A DNA stretch of 64,000 nucleotides from contig NC_133570.1 of assembly GCF_048773025.1 (NCBI RefSeq), forward strand, positions 21,240,001-21,304,000, read 5' to 3'. Position 1 is the first letter of the stretch. Every line of letters begins with the position of its first letter. Below the pieces are notes generated by a model. It saw only the letters and a program-made list of their open reading frames with translations. It did not search any database and was not told the origin of the DNA. Of the stretch, positions 42,876 through 53,482 are shown one piece after another. Position numbers and translations under genes: made by a program. Source of the DNA: Camelus bactrianus (taxonomy: Eukaryota; Chordata; Mammalia; Artiodactyla; Camelidae).

Positions 42876-43273
42876 CTGCTCACAGCTGGTCCCCACTCCT
42901 CAAGAAACCTGAACCACAGTTCATGGGACACCTCCTGACCTCCCCTGAGATTTTCCAACTTCCCAGGGATTTTCATAACTCAGACCCTGTCAGTGAGGAT
43001 GGTCTGTCTGTGCACAACCTGTCTGGTCTCGATCCGCAGCGAATGTTCCTCTTGGTTGGAAAACATAAGCTAATCTGGGTTGAATTCCAGTGAAATACAT
43101 CCAGCCGTGAACTTCAAAGCTGCAAAACAGCGTCCGAGGCATCCTTCCCTTTTGCAGTCTGTACGACATTTGGGTCGTTGCCCACCATGGAAAGTAACAC
43201 GTGCATGAATCCACGTGACTGTGCTTGGATCGACTGCTTGAATGTACAGGAGTTTTGGAAGGAGGAGCATCAG
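42876..43273. other. Spacer between the V9-like pseudogene and the right segmental copy
   Basis: No gene or repeat is recognised. The segmental duplication shared with the window start begins near 43274 or slightly before. Confidence 0.4.
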
Positions 43274-44175
43274 TGTGTCCTAAAGAGTGTCCCAGGGATG
43301 CTGGTGCTGGGGTGTGTGCTAACATCATGGGTGAGGGGGTAGGAGGAGGGGTTAAATGAGGGGAGATTGAAGGAGGGAAATCATCCTGAAGAGGGCTGAT
43401 GGGGGATGAAGTTGTGGGAGGCCCCTTAGTCTATTACCATGAATTTCGGTATCATCAAAGATTTCTGCGAAGACAGACGTGTGAACAAGAAAACCTACAC
43501 CCCTGTGTGATGTGATGCATGTCTGCCCTGGGTTAACAGATCACCAAAGTTGCAGAAATGCGTGTTCCCACCTTGATCTCAAGTTTAACCCTTTATCCTC
43601 TCAGCGAACAGAGGGGGCTCCTGTGATTTTGGGAAGGGACAGGGGCTCAGGTGTCACTGACAGAGGAGGGAGGGAGGGGGCCCAGAGCTAGGTGAGGGGC
43701 TGTGGGTGGGTGTGGAGGGTGTGGGGCCAGATCAGGAAGGAGACTTGTGGTGCTGAGGGGTTGGGATTTCATGCAAACAGCAGTGAGGAGTCATTGAACG
43801 GTTTAAGGCAGAGTTGTCTTGAGCTGAAGGAGGATTTTTTTTTTTGTTGTCTGAGGAGAAGCAGGTGGTCCTGGCTACAGGATGCTTACTGAGATACCTC
43901 TGAGTTCAGATGATCATGGAGCATTTGCACAACCGAAGCAAATTTGGACACAGGATATGGTGAAAACCTGATGGTTTCTTCATTCAACAGGCACACACTG
44001 CATTTCTACTGAACTGAGACAATGAGCAAGAGAACCCAGGTGTGGTCATTTTTGTTTATAATACAGAAAAATTGTAGGAACTCTAAGACAGGGTCCTCAC
44101 AAGAAATATGTGACATCACTGTGAAAAAAAAACTCCATCTTAAGAACGCAATCCTCACACATGAGAAATATATCA
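43274..44175. repeat. Segmental duplication, right copy (paralogue of 1-890)
   Basis: Non-coding V5-d upstream flank. The offset to the left copy is 43274 at the V5 ATG and 43265 at the V1 ATG. Confidence 0.75.
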
Positions 44176-44179
44176 CAAG

Positions 44180-44672
44180 TAGATGAGGTATATTAATACA
44201 ATGGAATACTACTCAGCCATGAAAAAGAATGGAATAATGCCATTTGCAGCAACTTGGATGGACCTGAAGATCATCATTCTAAGTGAAGCATGCCGGAAAG
44301 AGAAAGATACCATATCACTCATATGTGGAATCTACAGAAAGGAAAAAGAATACACTAATGAATTTAATTATGAAACAGAAAGAGACTCACAGAGAAAACA
44401 AACTTATGGTTTCCCGGGGGAAAGAGGGTAGGAAGGAAAAAATTGGGTGTTCAAGATTTGCAAATATTAACTACTGTCTATAAAATAGATAAAGAAGTTT
44501 TTGTGTGTGTGTGTGTAGAGCACAGGGAACTAGACTCAATATCTTAAAGTAACCTATAGTGAAAAAGAATATAAAAACAAATATATGTATGTGTGTATGA
44601 CTGAAACATTATGCTGTACACCCAATACTGACACTTTGTAAACTGATTATTCTTCAACAAAAAGGAAAGAAA
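44180..44672 (+). mobile_element. L1 LINE 3' end fragment (paralogue of 895-1378)
   Basis: Same truncated L1 in the same place, with ORF2 terminal codons (MRYINTMEYYSAMKKNGIM, ICGIYRKEKEYTNEF) and 3' UTR. A GT run at 44500-44516 is longer than in the left copy. Confidence 0.82.
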
Positions 44673-45160
44673 TAGATGACATGTGCACTACTAAATGATA
44701 TGCCTGCCGAACTAAATCATTTCCACAAATCACACTAAACTCCATCAAAATTCTGAAAACATTTCCTGAGTTTTGAAATGCCTGCTAGGTTTCCAGGTTT
44801 CAAAGATGACTTTTTGCTTCTTCATGGAAAATCCAAATCTAAACTCTGTCCTTCAATAGCCTTACATGTCCTTCAAATGAAGTCACTGTCCCCTTGCACA
44901 TGTGGGCCAGTTAGCTTTTCTAGACTGTACTCTGGGAGAGAGCTGTACCTTTTAAAGATTCCATATGCACAGCTTTGTAGCTTCCATGTACCAGGACTCC
45001 ATTTGGAAATGAAAACGCTTTATAGGATGTGACTCAGCATAAAAGAACCACAGATTCCGGTGAGCAGACCATGGACAGGTGAATGGAGACAGGGACCAGG
45101 TGAGCTTCCCAATCAGCTTGGCCCTCAGGTGTCTGGCCCTCAGGGAGTTTGTGTCCCGTG
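44673..45160. other. V5-d upstream flank
   Basis: No gene is seen. Paralogue of 1379-1870. Confidence 0.55.
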
Positions 45161-45161
45161 A

Positions 45162-45177
45162 CCTGCAGGGGGTGCTG
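45162..45177 (+). promoter_or_regulatory. CTCF-like motif upstream of V5-d
   Basis: CCTGCAGGGGGTGCTG, 377 bp upstream of the V5-d ATG. One core base differs from the V5-a copy. Confidence 0.5.
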
Positions 45178-45441
45178 TGGGGCTGCCCTGTGGCCTGGGA
45201 GCACCACTCACGCCCAGAATCTGGGCCTGGGGGCGGAGCTTGTGCTCCTAATGGGGACTCGCAGTGTGTCCTCTCTGGCTGGCAGAGTCCCCTGAGCTGG
45301 GACCCATTGGTCTCAGCTGGTGCCTCCTCCTAGGGTCTCACAAGGGGGAAGCCAGCCCCCACCCACTCCGAGTCTGGGCTATGAGCTGAGCTCCAGCACC
45401 AGGGCTCAGGGAGGGGCTGGGCGGTCCCTAGGAGGACACTC

Positions 45442-45449
45442 ATTTGCAT
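45442..45449 (+). promoter_or_regulatory. Octamer of V5-d (ATTTGCAT)
   Basis: Perfect octamer 97 bp upstream of the V5-d ATG. Confidence 0.85.
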
Positions 45450-45538
45450 GGGCCGCTCCTCCACTGGCAGAGGCTGGCAAGAAAACGAGGCCTGAGGCAG
45501 CCCAGCCCCAACGTGGGTACCAGAGGACTGTGAGAACC

Positions 45539-46034
45539 ATGGCCTGGACACCTCTCCTGCTTCTGCTCCTCTCTCACTGCACAGGTAGAGACGGGCCTTG
45601 GGGACTGGGTCTCAGGTCCCTGCCTGCAGCAGCCCCTGTGGCTCAGACTCTGGGAATGCTTCCTACAGGTCCTGCCCCATCTGCCCTTTGTGTCTGTGTT
45701 TGCAGGGTCCCTCTCCCAGCATGTGGTGACTCAGTCGCCCTCCCTTTCTGCATCTCCGGGATCATCAGCCAGACTCACCTGCACCCTGAGCAGTGGGAAC
45801 AGTGTTGGCAGCTACTACATAAGTTGGTACCAGCAGAAGGCAGGGAGCCCTCCCCGGTACCTCCTGTACTACTACTCAGACTCTGATAAGCAGCAGGGCT
45901 CCGGGGTCCTGAGCCGCTTCTCTGGGTCCAAAGATGCCTCGGCCAATGCAGGGCTTCTGCTCATCTCTGGGCTGCAGCCCAAGGACGAGGCTGACTATTA
46001 CTGTGCTGCATACAAGAGTGGCTCATACACTTCA
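45539..46034 (+). CDS. IGLV5: Ig lambda variable gene V5-d (IGLV5 subgroup), coding-intact, RSS altered
   Basis: Leader 45539-45584 ([16 protein letters not shown]), intron 45585-45705, V exon 45706-46034. The protein equals V5-a except Leu for Pro in FR3 (GSGVLSRFSG instead of [10 protein letters not shown]), with one further silent change found by eye. Cys23, Trp41 and Cys104 ([14 protein letters not shown]) are present and the frame is open. The Pro just before the SRFSG strand is highly conserved in lambda V domains, so the change may affect folding. The heptamer reads CATGGTG, so recombination is doubtful. Best described as an ORF rather than a proven functional gene. Confidence 0.88.
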
Positions 46035-46073
46035 CATGGTGCCCCAGCCCCACAGGGAAGTGAGACTAAAACC
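46035..46073 (+). other. V5-d 23-RSS with damaged heptamer
   Basis: Heptamer CATGGTG (46035-46041), 23-bp spacer, nonamer ACTAAAACC (46065-46073). The change at heptamer position 3 (C to T, CpG context) hits the most critical trinucleotide. Confidence 0.88.
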
Positions 46074-47829
46074 AGCCCTATGCCCTCCCCACTGGGCCAT
46101 CACTGCTGCTCTGCCTGGGACCAGGTCTCACTCAGGGTGACTTTTTGTTGTCACATCTTCAGGCAGCACCTGAGTTTTCTGAGAACAGCAAATCTGACCC
46201 TGTCACAGCCTCTTCCTCATCTCACATCTGAGACTGAGCATTGCTGTTGTATGTCAGCCTGCTCGTGTTTCCACAGGCAGACGTGACTTGTTCCGAGATG
46301 AACACCTCCCCATGGAGATGTTATAAGTGGTAGACAGTGGTGGGTCCTGGCTCCTCCCATCTTAGCGTCTAAGGGTGACCCCAGGATGCTTCTTGTCTAA
46401 GAGCTTCATTCTGAGGTCTGAGATCCAAAATCAACATGCGGACGTGAGCGGTAAAATACACACTGGCAATGAACCATTGGAAGTTGACAGTAGAATGGAA
46501 AAGTAGCAATTTATGGCATCAAATTAAGAAACACGCAAGGATAAATCTGAAAAATTAAAGCCTCCCTTACTGGTCCAACAACAGAGCCTCCTTGACCCCC
46601 CGCAGGGCTCCTCCTGAGTGGGAGGGTGATGACTACTGTCACACAGCTGAGCACAGCCCGGATGGGCTGGACTCCAGTCCCTGGTACAGGAGATGGGCAT
46701 CTGCCCCCCACTCACCAGAGTGTGATCCCTCAGTCCCCGCCCCCGCTGTGGGCAACACCAGCTGTGGTTTTGGAATCTGCCGTCACTTCAGCTACAAGAT
46801 CTGGAGAGAGTGATGTTCTGGAGTCAGTATCATCCTGAATGAGCTGAAATTATCCTCCTCTCTTACTGGTCTTCCAGGGACAAACCATTTGTCACCAGTA
46901 TCTAGAGTAGCCCCCCTCGTGCTGGCTGGGGAGGACAAGGAGGAGACAAGTCCCACCCGTGGGACCCAGGGCACCCAGTCCTGCTCTGGCCAGTCCCCAC
47001 GTGTCCCATGAGCCTGGCCCAGGCTCTGCTGGTGAGCCCTGGGCTCTGAGACCTTCATGAAGCAGAATCCCTGTCCAGGAGGGAGGAGCTCCTGTTCGCC
47101 AAGGTGCAGGAGACCCTCCCTTCCCATGGGGGACCAGCTCCTCTCCCATGTTTATTCCCGTTAGTCTAATTGTCTCTGAATCTGATTTCTGTTTTGTTTT
47201 GCTTTATTGGGGGGTTATTTGAAAGGATCTCATTTCATTGGAGTCTAGAGCCTATGATCCAACCCTCAATATCACACAGAACCTCAACATTACAGGAACG
47301 TTTCTAGAACCTTTTTTCTGTCTTCAATACCAGTCTATGGAGGACTTTGCTGAATAAATGTAAGGTTCCCAGGGGAATGGGTAACAGCTGTGGAGGCCAC
47401 TAGGCTCAGAAGACGAGGAAGCAGCTCCAATTAATTAACTAATTTAGTCATTAATTACAGATGATTATAACGACTCACCCTCAATCCTTAATTGAAACGA
47501 CTGAAAAGTTAGACCAAACATGGAAAAAAAATCATGAACCCATCCCAGATTCAGAAGAAGAAAGAATGAATACTGAGCTGAGCAGTTAAAAGCAAATGGA
47601 GCCCGAGGTGCAGGAGGGGAGGACACTGTGCCTCTACCATATTGTGTTCTAGGGGCCACGAGAGCCATCACATGCCTGTAATCATGTCCTGGGGGTGGGG
47701 ATCTAACAGGCGTCCCACAGAACGACACCACCAGCAGGAAAAAAGCGTTGGACTGTCTGGGTAACACGTATAGAATTTTTGTCCATATGAACCGGGAGAG
47801 TACGCTGTAGACTGTTCCAGAATGAAGTT
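46074..47829. repeat. V5 3' flank, paralogous block (copy 3 of 4)
   Basis: No gene is seen. Homologous to 2800-4556, 19022-20784 and 56877-58640. Confidence 0.7.
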
Positions 47830-47971
47830 GGTTTATTTTATTCATTTATTTTTAGGTATTTTGGGGGAGTAATTAGGTTATCACTTATTTTCAGTGGAGG
47901 TACTCAGGATTGCACCCCGGACGTTGGGCATGAAAGCACACATTCTACCACAGAGCTATACCCTCCCCCTT
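47830..47971 (-). mobile_element. Camelid tRNA-derived SINE (vic-1-like)
   Basis: Same cassette insertion as at 4557, with the tRNA head complement CAGAGCTATACCCTCCCCCT at the right end. Confidence 0.8.
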
Positions 47972-48877
47972 GAACGTGGCTCAGGATGGCCCTGTATTTG
48001 CACTGACCCAGGCACATGGAAGGATCTAACAAGATGCCAGGTGATCCTGAAATACATGCAAGAGAAGGACTGTGCAGTACATCTCTGCTTTAGCACCTGG
48101 AGGGCATTCACTGTCTAGAAATGATCTAGACGGTTAATGTCTCAGTTCCAAACCCAGTGGAGGAGCCTCCTCCATGTACTCATTTGGTGAATAAGATGAC
48201 ATTGATACACGTGCCAGATTTGTCTTCCCTCCAGGAGTGCTGGGTGGTGACAGAGGGGCTGGGGGGCCCTAGAACAGAGGCCAGTAGGGGGCACTGTTGC
48301 ACAGGTCCTGAGAAGGCAGGGTTTGGGGCAAAGCTACCACTGAAATTTTTCTATTGACACCTGCACACTTGATAGCGACCTAACAGGCATGTGGCCTTGG
48401 CTGGTTTATGTGACCAAAATCAAGGATCACACACCCATTCCTGGGAACAAGGTTGAGAACATGTTGCCCAGCATCTCAGTTTGTGCCCCTAAAGCCTATC
48501 CTTTAACAACACATTATCTGATTGTCTCTCATTCAGAAGGGTTTTCCTGGGAGATTCCATGATAGGTGAGGGCAGAACCAGAGATACACGCAGATCCCAG
48601 GTCTCAATCAGGATGGCTGCTGACTATTCAGAAGTCAATCCGTGAGCACCATTTACTGGACACCTGCTATGTGCTGGGCTCAGGCGGCAGATACACATCA
48701 TTAGAGGATGGAAGCTGGGCCACACCCGGGGCCTGCCTGGAGTCCTCTGCTCAGGGCTCCCAGCTGGGAACCCCCCACCTCTGGGCCCCACACAGCCCAA
48801 TCAGAGCCCATGCCCTGCCCCCTCAGGCAGAGGGAGTGGACCCCGGGCCCAGGGAGGGATCAGAGAGCTGGGAAATT
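47972..48877. other. V1-d upstream flank
   Basis: No gene is seen. Paralogous to the other V1 upstream flanks. Confidence 0.6.
48281..48296 (+). promoter_or_regulatory. CTCF-like motif upstream of V1-d
   Basis: CCAGTAGGGGGCACTG, 709 bp upstream of the V1-d ATG, identical to the V1-a copy. Confidence 0.55.
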
Positions 48878-48885
48878 ATTTGCAT
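48878..48885 (+). promoter_or_regulatory. Octamer of V1-d (ATTTGCAT)
   Basis: Perfect octamer 112 bp upstream of the V1-d ATG. Confidence 0.88.
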
Positions 48886-48989
48886 GACTGGCCCCTCCCA
48901 CTCTCAGAGTATGAAGAAGTGGAGAGACCTGGGGATGCTCTGCTCAGCTGTGGGGCCACCGAAGTCAGGACCCGGTGACCATCCCCACC

Positions 48990-49453
48990 ATGGCCTGGTC
49001 CCCTCTCCTCCTCACCCTGCTCGCTCACTGCACAGGTGACTGGATGAGGGCCAGAGGAAGGGGCCCTGGCAGGACACCTATGCTCTGGGTCCTCCTCTGT
49101 GTCTGGGCCCCAGAAGCAGCATCTCTGTCTCTCTCACGTGCAGGGTCCTGGGCCCAGTCTGTGCTGACTCAGCCGCCCTCCGTGTCTGGATCCCCAGGCC
49201 AGAGGGTCATCATTTCCTGCACAGGAAGCAGCAGCAATATCCGGGGTGGTTATAGTGTTCAGTGGTACAAACAGCTCCCAGGAACAGCCCCCAAACCGCT
49301 CATCTATGGTAACAGCAATCGAGCCTCAGGGGTCCCAGACCGCTTCTCTGGCTCCAAGTCTGGCAGCTCGGCCTCCCTGACTATCACTGGGCTCCAGGCT
49401 GAGGATGAGGCTAACTATTACTGTGGATGTTATGACAGCAGCCTCAGTGGTCA
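48990..49453 (+). CDS. IGLV1: Ig lambda variable gene V1-d (IGLV1 subgroup), apparently functional
   Basis: Leader 48990-49035 ([16 protein letters not shown]), intron 49036-49143 (108 bp, no in-frame stop), V exon 49144-49453 after GTGCAG. The V domain begins [20 protein letters not shown]. Cys23 is in [15 protein letters not shown], Trp41 in [12 protein letters not shown]2 GNSNRASG, Cys104 in [13 protein letters not shown]. It resembles human IGLV1-40 but carries a second Cys two residues after Cys104. Lys replaces Gln in YKQ and Asn replaces Asp before YYC. All expression and recombination signals are intact. Confidence 0.94.
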
Positions 49454-49492
49454 CACAGTGCTCCAGGCCAGCAGGGAAGTGAGACAAAAACC
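49454..49492 (+). other. V1-d consensus 23-RSS
   Basis: Heptamer CACAGTG (49454-49460), 23-bp spacer, nonamer ACAAAAACC (49484-49492). Full consensus in both elements. Confidence 0.95.
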
Positions 49493-51380
49493 TACTGTCC
49501 CTCAGCCCTCGCTGCTCAGCCAACACAGCTGTGTCCTTTCTTTGTTTTGTCTGAAATGTGGGTCTTAGACCAACCCTATGGGACTTTATGTACAGAATGT
49601 GTCCTGACTTCTTAAATTTTGCCCCTAAATCCAGTCCTTGTCAGCAGAACCTTGGCTGCTGTTCTCAAAGTGAACAGGACTTCCTGGATAGCCCTGGGCT
49701 GCTGTGCCAGGACTGAGCCCATGTTGGGTCAGAATCAGGGATACGAAGCCCAGATGTGCCTGATTAGGAAGGACTGTACGGAGGTCCATCTATCCACACC
49801 CTTGAGTGATCCCCTACCAGGTGACCAGTAGGCTCCAGTGATTGGGTACTACATGAATGACGTAGGGCAGCCTGTGTCCTCATCAATACATCACATGTGA
49901 CTGAGGAGGAAGAGGTGGGCTTGGCGGGTGCATGTGGGAGCCACTGGATGGGATACGGGGAAGCAGCAGAAGATGATGATGTATGGGTTCTGCACAGAAG
50001 GTGAGGGAGGAGGAGGTGAGAGTGAAGGCAGGGACCACATGGGGGTGTGGATTGGACACAATGGTCAGACTGTGGTGTCGGGGATGACGGGGGAGCAGGT
50101 GAGGGGAAGGCGCACAGTCAGGGGCCACGCGTTTCTGAGGAAGGAGTAAGTATAGAATCGGGTCAGGAAAGAGTGGAACCGAACTGGGGTTTAGGAGCCG
50201 CGTGGGGCGGGGCTGAGCTGCAGTCCCCTGAGATGACGTGATGACCACATGCTGCTAATGCAGGGTTATTGAGATCAGAGACCATCAGGAAAAAGACTGG
50301 CTTTTGATAGGTGATCCGGCGTCAATTATCCTTAAAGTGTGTCTCTAGGGGGCGCTCATCTCACATTCAATGGAACATTTACCTACTCCTGTTAAATGTC
50401 AAGGAACTGGAAGACCAGACTGGAAGGAAGAAGCCGGGACACGTGTTCTCAGCGCTTCCCACATGCTAGAACCCATGGCTTTGGAAAGCACAGGGTCACA
50501 TCGTCTCCTCCTGATCGACTGGTGCACACCTCAGGGATGGGCTGCTCACCTCTTTGTGTTGACATCTTCCCAGAAGGTTCCTTTATGCAGCCAGGACTGA
50601 TCACACCCACTTGGCTGCACCTGTCAGGTCTTGATGAGAAAAAGGACAGACAGGACTGGTCAGGCTGAGATGGCAGAGACTCGGCTCCAGAATGGACCCC
50701 AGCCTCAGGGGCAGGGTCAATGTGATGGGTCCACAATGACCTCGTCATGTCCTGTGGGGACTGGAAGGCTGTGCCGGAAGCAGGCGTTAGGATGGCTTGT
50801 TAAGTGCCAAGACAAAGTCTAGTGGAAGAAACAAAGAAAAAACTAGATGAACAAGGGTGGAATCCACATAAAGGAAGACACAAGCACAGTGCGGCAGATA
50901 CGAGGAATGGGGACCCAGGAACCAGGAAATCTCTCCCCTCTCTTGGGGTCACATCAGAAAGACTGCTGTAAAATGGAACACTGTACATGTGGGCTGGATA
51001 CATCCCAGGGGCTGGAGGAGGTGGCCCCATGGCCAGCAACAGGCACAATGTTGAGTCCAAGAGGGGATGTTGGGGCAGACAGCTGGTCAACCACCCAGAC
51101 TCCAGGGGAGCTGGGCATACTGTCCTCACTGACTTGTGACCGTCCTTCCTGTGAGGCCCCATCACCTGGGAGATCCTGGGCCTGCTCCTTCAGCACATGG
51201 TGCAGATCAGGGTCACCTCCTCCCTGTCCTCCACGGAGTCTTTGCCAAGTCCGGGTCAGGGAGGGGCTGTTAGGAGATGAAGAGTCAGTGTGTATTTCAA
51301 GGAGAATGTGGGCTCCTGGAAGAGTCTGTCCAGAAGAGACACAGTTCGTTGGCAGAGTCTTCACTGTGGAACCCGTGTGA
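49493..51380. repeat. V1 3' flank, paralogous block (copy 2 of 3)
   Basis: No gene is seen. Homologous to 6226-8130 and 60314-62210. CTCTAGGGGGCGCTCA at 50344-50359 is conserved from 7074. Confidence 0.7.
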
Positions 51381-51399
51381 TGTTGTGTGTGTGTGAAAG

Positions 51400-51960
51400 A
51401 GAGTGTGTTAGCATATTACAAATGTGTCTGCTTCAATTTTTATGTGGTTTTTGCTATTATGATGTTGAAGTTCAATTTAAAATGTCTTAATATGAAATAT
51501 AAGTTGAAAACTGACAGTTGGTAACACTATTACTTTATTAATCTGGCAGTGGAATTTCACTGTTAGGACTTCGTTTAGAATATTTGTATCAATATTTAAT
51601 GACAGTCGTTTGTAGTTTCCCCTCTTTAATATCTTATTTATCAGCTGTATTTGTAACTGTTTTAACTGCTTGCTCAAAGAACTAGGAAATTTTACATCTT
51701 GTTCAATATTTTATAAAAAATATACAAAGCCATTTTTTTGGACCATTTGATCTCTGAATGTTTTTTAGCTATTCCTCATGAAAAAATATATATTATATTT
51801 TCCTATGGTCCAATGCTAGAATAAAATTTTGTATTTATCTTACAAAATCACTCTGTTTACTTATTTCCTCTAATAATGCCATTTGTATCTTCCAAGGAAA
51901 GTTATGTATTTGATTTCCTTTTCTTAAAAGCAGAAATTCTTAGGTTTTTTTTTTTTCATT
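51400..51960. other. AT-rich block after V1-d flank
   Basis: Paralogue of 8190-8860 and 62230-62790. Non-coding. Confidence 0.55.
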
Positions 51961-51972
51961 TTCCACATTTGA

Positions 51973-51988
51973 CCAGCAGGGGGAGCTG
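51973..51988 (+). promoter_or_regulatory. CTCF-like motif 1 kb upstream of V8-d
   Basis: CCAGCAGGGGGAGCTG, + orientation. It is the counterpart of 8866-8881. A weaker copy, CCAGAAGGAGGCACTG, lies at 52417-52432, 572 bp upstream of the V8-d leader. Confidence 0.5.
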
Positions 51989-52875
51989 TGTGCCTGCCCT
52001 GTGGTCCCTGCACAGCTGCTTGGGAGGACCACTGACTCCCAGGATCTGGGCTGGGGGCAGGGCCTGGGCCCCTCTTGGGGACTCAACAGTGTTCCTACAT
52101 GTCCTTTGAACAAACTCACTGTCCCCTTGTCACTGAGACCTGCACTGGTGCATCCATGGGTCAGATAGCTTTTCTAGACTGTACTTTATAAACAGGGGAA
52201 GGGGCTGTATCCATTAATGGTTCCATATAACAGATTTGCAGCTTCCATGGATTAGGGCTCCATTTGGAAATGAAAACATTATAGGATGCGCCTCAGCACA
52301 AAAGAACCACAGAAGGAAGCCGACCATGGACCTGTGAATGGAGACAGGGACCAGGTGAGCTGCCCAACCAGCTGGGCTCTCAGGTCTCTCATCCTTGGTG
52401 AGGTTGTGCCCTGTGACCAGAAGGAGGCACTGTGGGCCTGACCTGTGGTCCAGGACTGAGTCCAGGAAGACCCCTGTCCCCTCCCACCCGAGACATGGGC
52501 TCTGTGACTTCCCAGTGGAATCACTGCTGGAGGAGGAGGGACAGCTCAGCTCTTTCGAAAAAGACAAGTGGAGATTTCACGGAGGAAGGGAGACCTGTCC
52601 CAGGGATGGGGGTAGCTGTTGGGGGGGAATAGATTTCTGGGCCCAGGAAGAGGATCCCACTATCTCCTCCTTCAGCCCTCAGGCTCTACAGGGAAGAGAT
52701 TTAGGACTGAGGTCACAGGGTTGGGGGGAGTACATTTGGTGACAGGGGTCACCCCCATCACTCAGTGTCTCATTACCGTGCCTTCCTGGATCAAGGTGAC
52801 GTCCCCACATCTGCTCCCTCCAGACCTCCCCCAGGGGACATCAGGTGACACTGGGCAGGGAGAGGGAGGAAGCTG
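51989..52875. other. V8-d upstream flank
   Basis: No gene is seen. Paralogous to 8882-9763. Confidence 0.55.
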
Positions 52876-52883
52876 ATTTGCAT
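52876..52883 (+). promoter_or_regulatory. Octamer of V8-d (ATTTGCAT)
   Basis: Perfect octamer 113 bp upstream of the V8-d leader. Confidence 0.86.
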
Positions 52884-52988
52884 GAAGCCCCTTCTCCTCC
52901 CAGTGGGTCCAGGAGGCAAGAAAAGGCCCGAGGACCCCACAGTGCAGCCCAGGAGGCTGAGGAGCCGCGTCCCGGGTGCATCCCCACC

Positions 52989-53443
52989 GTGGCCTGGACG
53001 GTGCTTCTGCTCGGGCTCCTCGCTCACGGCTCAGGTCAGGGGCCGGGACACTGCATCTTTGGGGGGCGCCTACAGACAGATGTTGGCGTGATCTTGGTCT
53101 CCATAACCATCTCTGTCTCTCTTCTGTCACTTTTAGGGGTGGATTCTCAGACTGTGGTGACCCAGGAGCCGTCCCTGTCAGTGTCTCCAGGAGGGACGGT
53201 CACACTCACCTGTGGCCTCAGCTCTGGGTCTGTCACTACCAGTTACTACCCTGGTTGGTACCAGCAGACACCAGGCCGGGCTCCCCGAGCTCTTATCTAC
53301 AGCACAAGCAGCCGCTACTCTGGGGTCCCCAGTCGCTTCTCCGGATCCATTTCTGGGAACAAAGCCGCCCTCACCATCACGGGGGCCCAACCCAAGGAGG
53401 AGGCCGACTATGACTGCTCTCTGTACCATGGTAGTTACCCTGA
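52989..53443 (+). pseudogene. IGLV8: Ig lambda variable gene V8-d (IGLV8 subgroup), start codon lost, V exon intact
   Basis: The leader (52989-53034) begins GTG where V8-a, V8-b and V8-c have ATG (CCACCGTGGCCTGG), and no other ATG lies in the leader. Intron 53035-53136 (102 bp, frame open), V exon 53137-53443. The V exon is uninterrupted: [18 protein letters not shown], Cys23 in LTCGLSSG, Trp41 in [12 protein letters not shown]2 [11 protein letters not shown]3 [17 protein letters not shown], Cys104 in [13 protein letters not shown]. Asp replaces the conserved Tyr just before Cys104. With consensus heptamer and octamer it could rearrange but should be translated poorly or not at all. An allelic or assembly difference at one base is the alternative. 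Confidence 0.85.
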
Positions 53444-53482
53444 CACAGTGATGTAACTTCGCGGGGAAGTGCTACCAAAACC
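53444..53482 (+). other. V8-d 23-RSS
   Basis: Heptamer CACAGTG (53444-53450), 23-bp spacer, nonamer ACCAAAACC (53474-53482). Confidence 0.9.

Noticed and set aside
52845-53456. 203-codon + frame running through promoter, leader, intron and V exon of V8-d
   Set aside because: Its start lies upstream of the octamer and so before the likely transcription start. The true gene is the two-exon V8-d.
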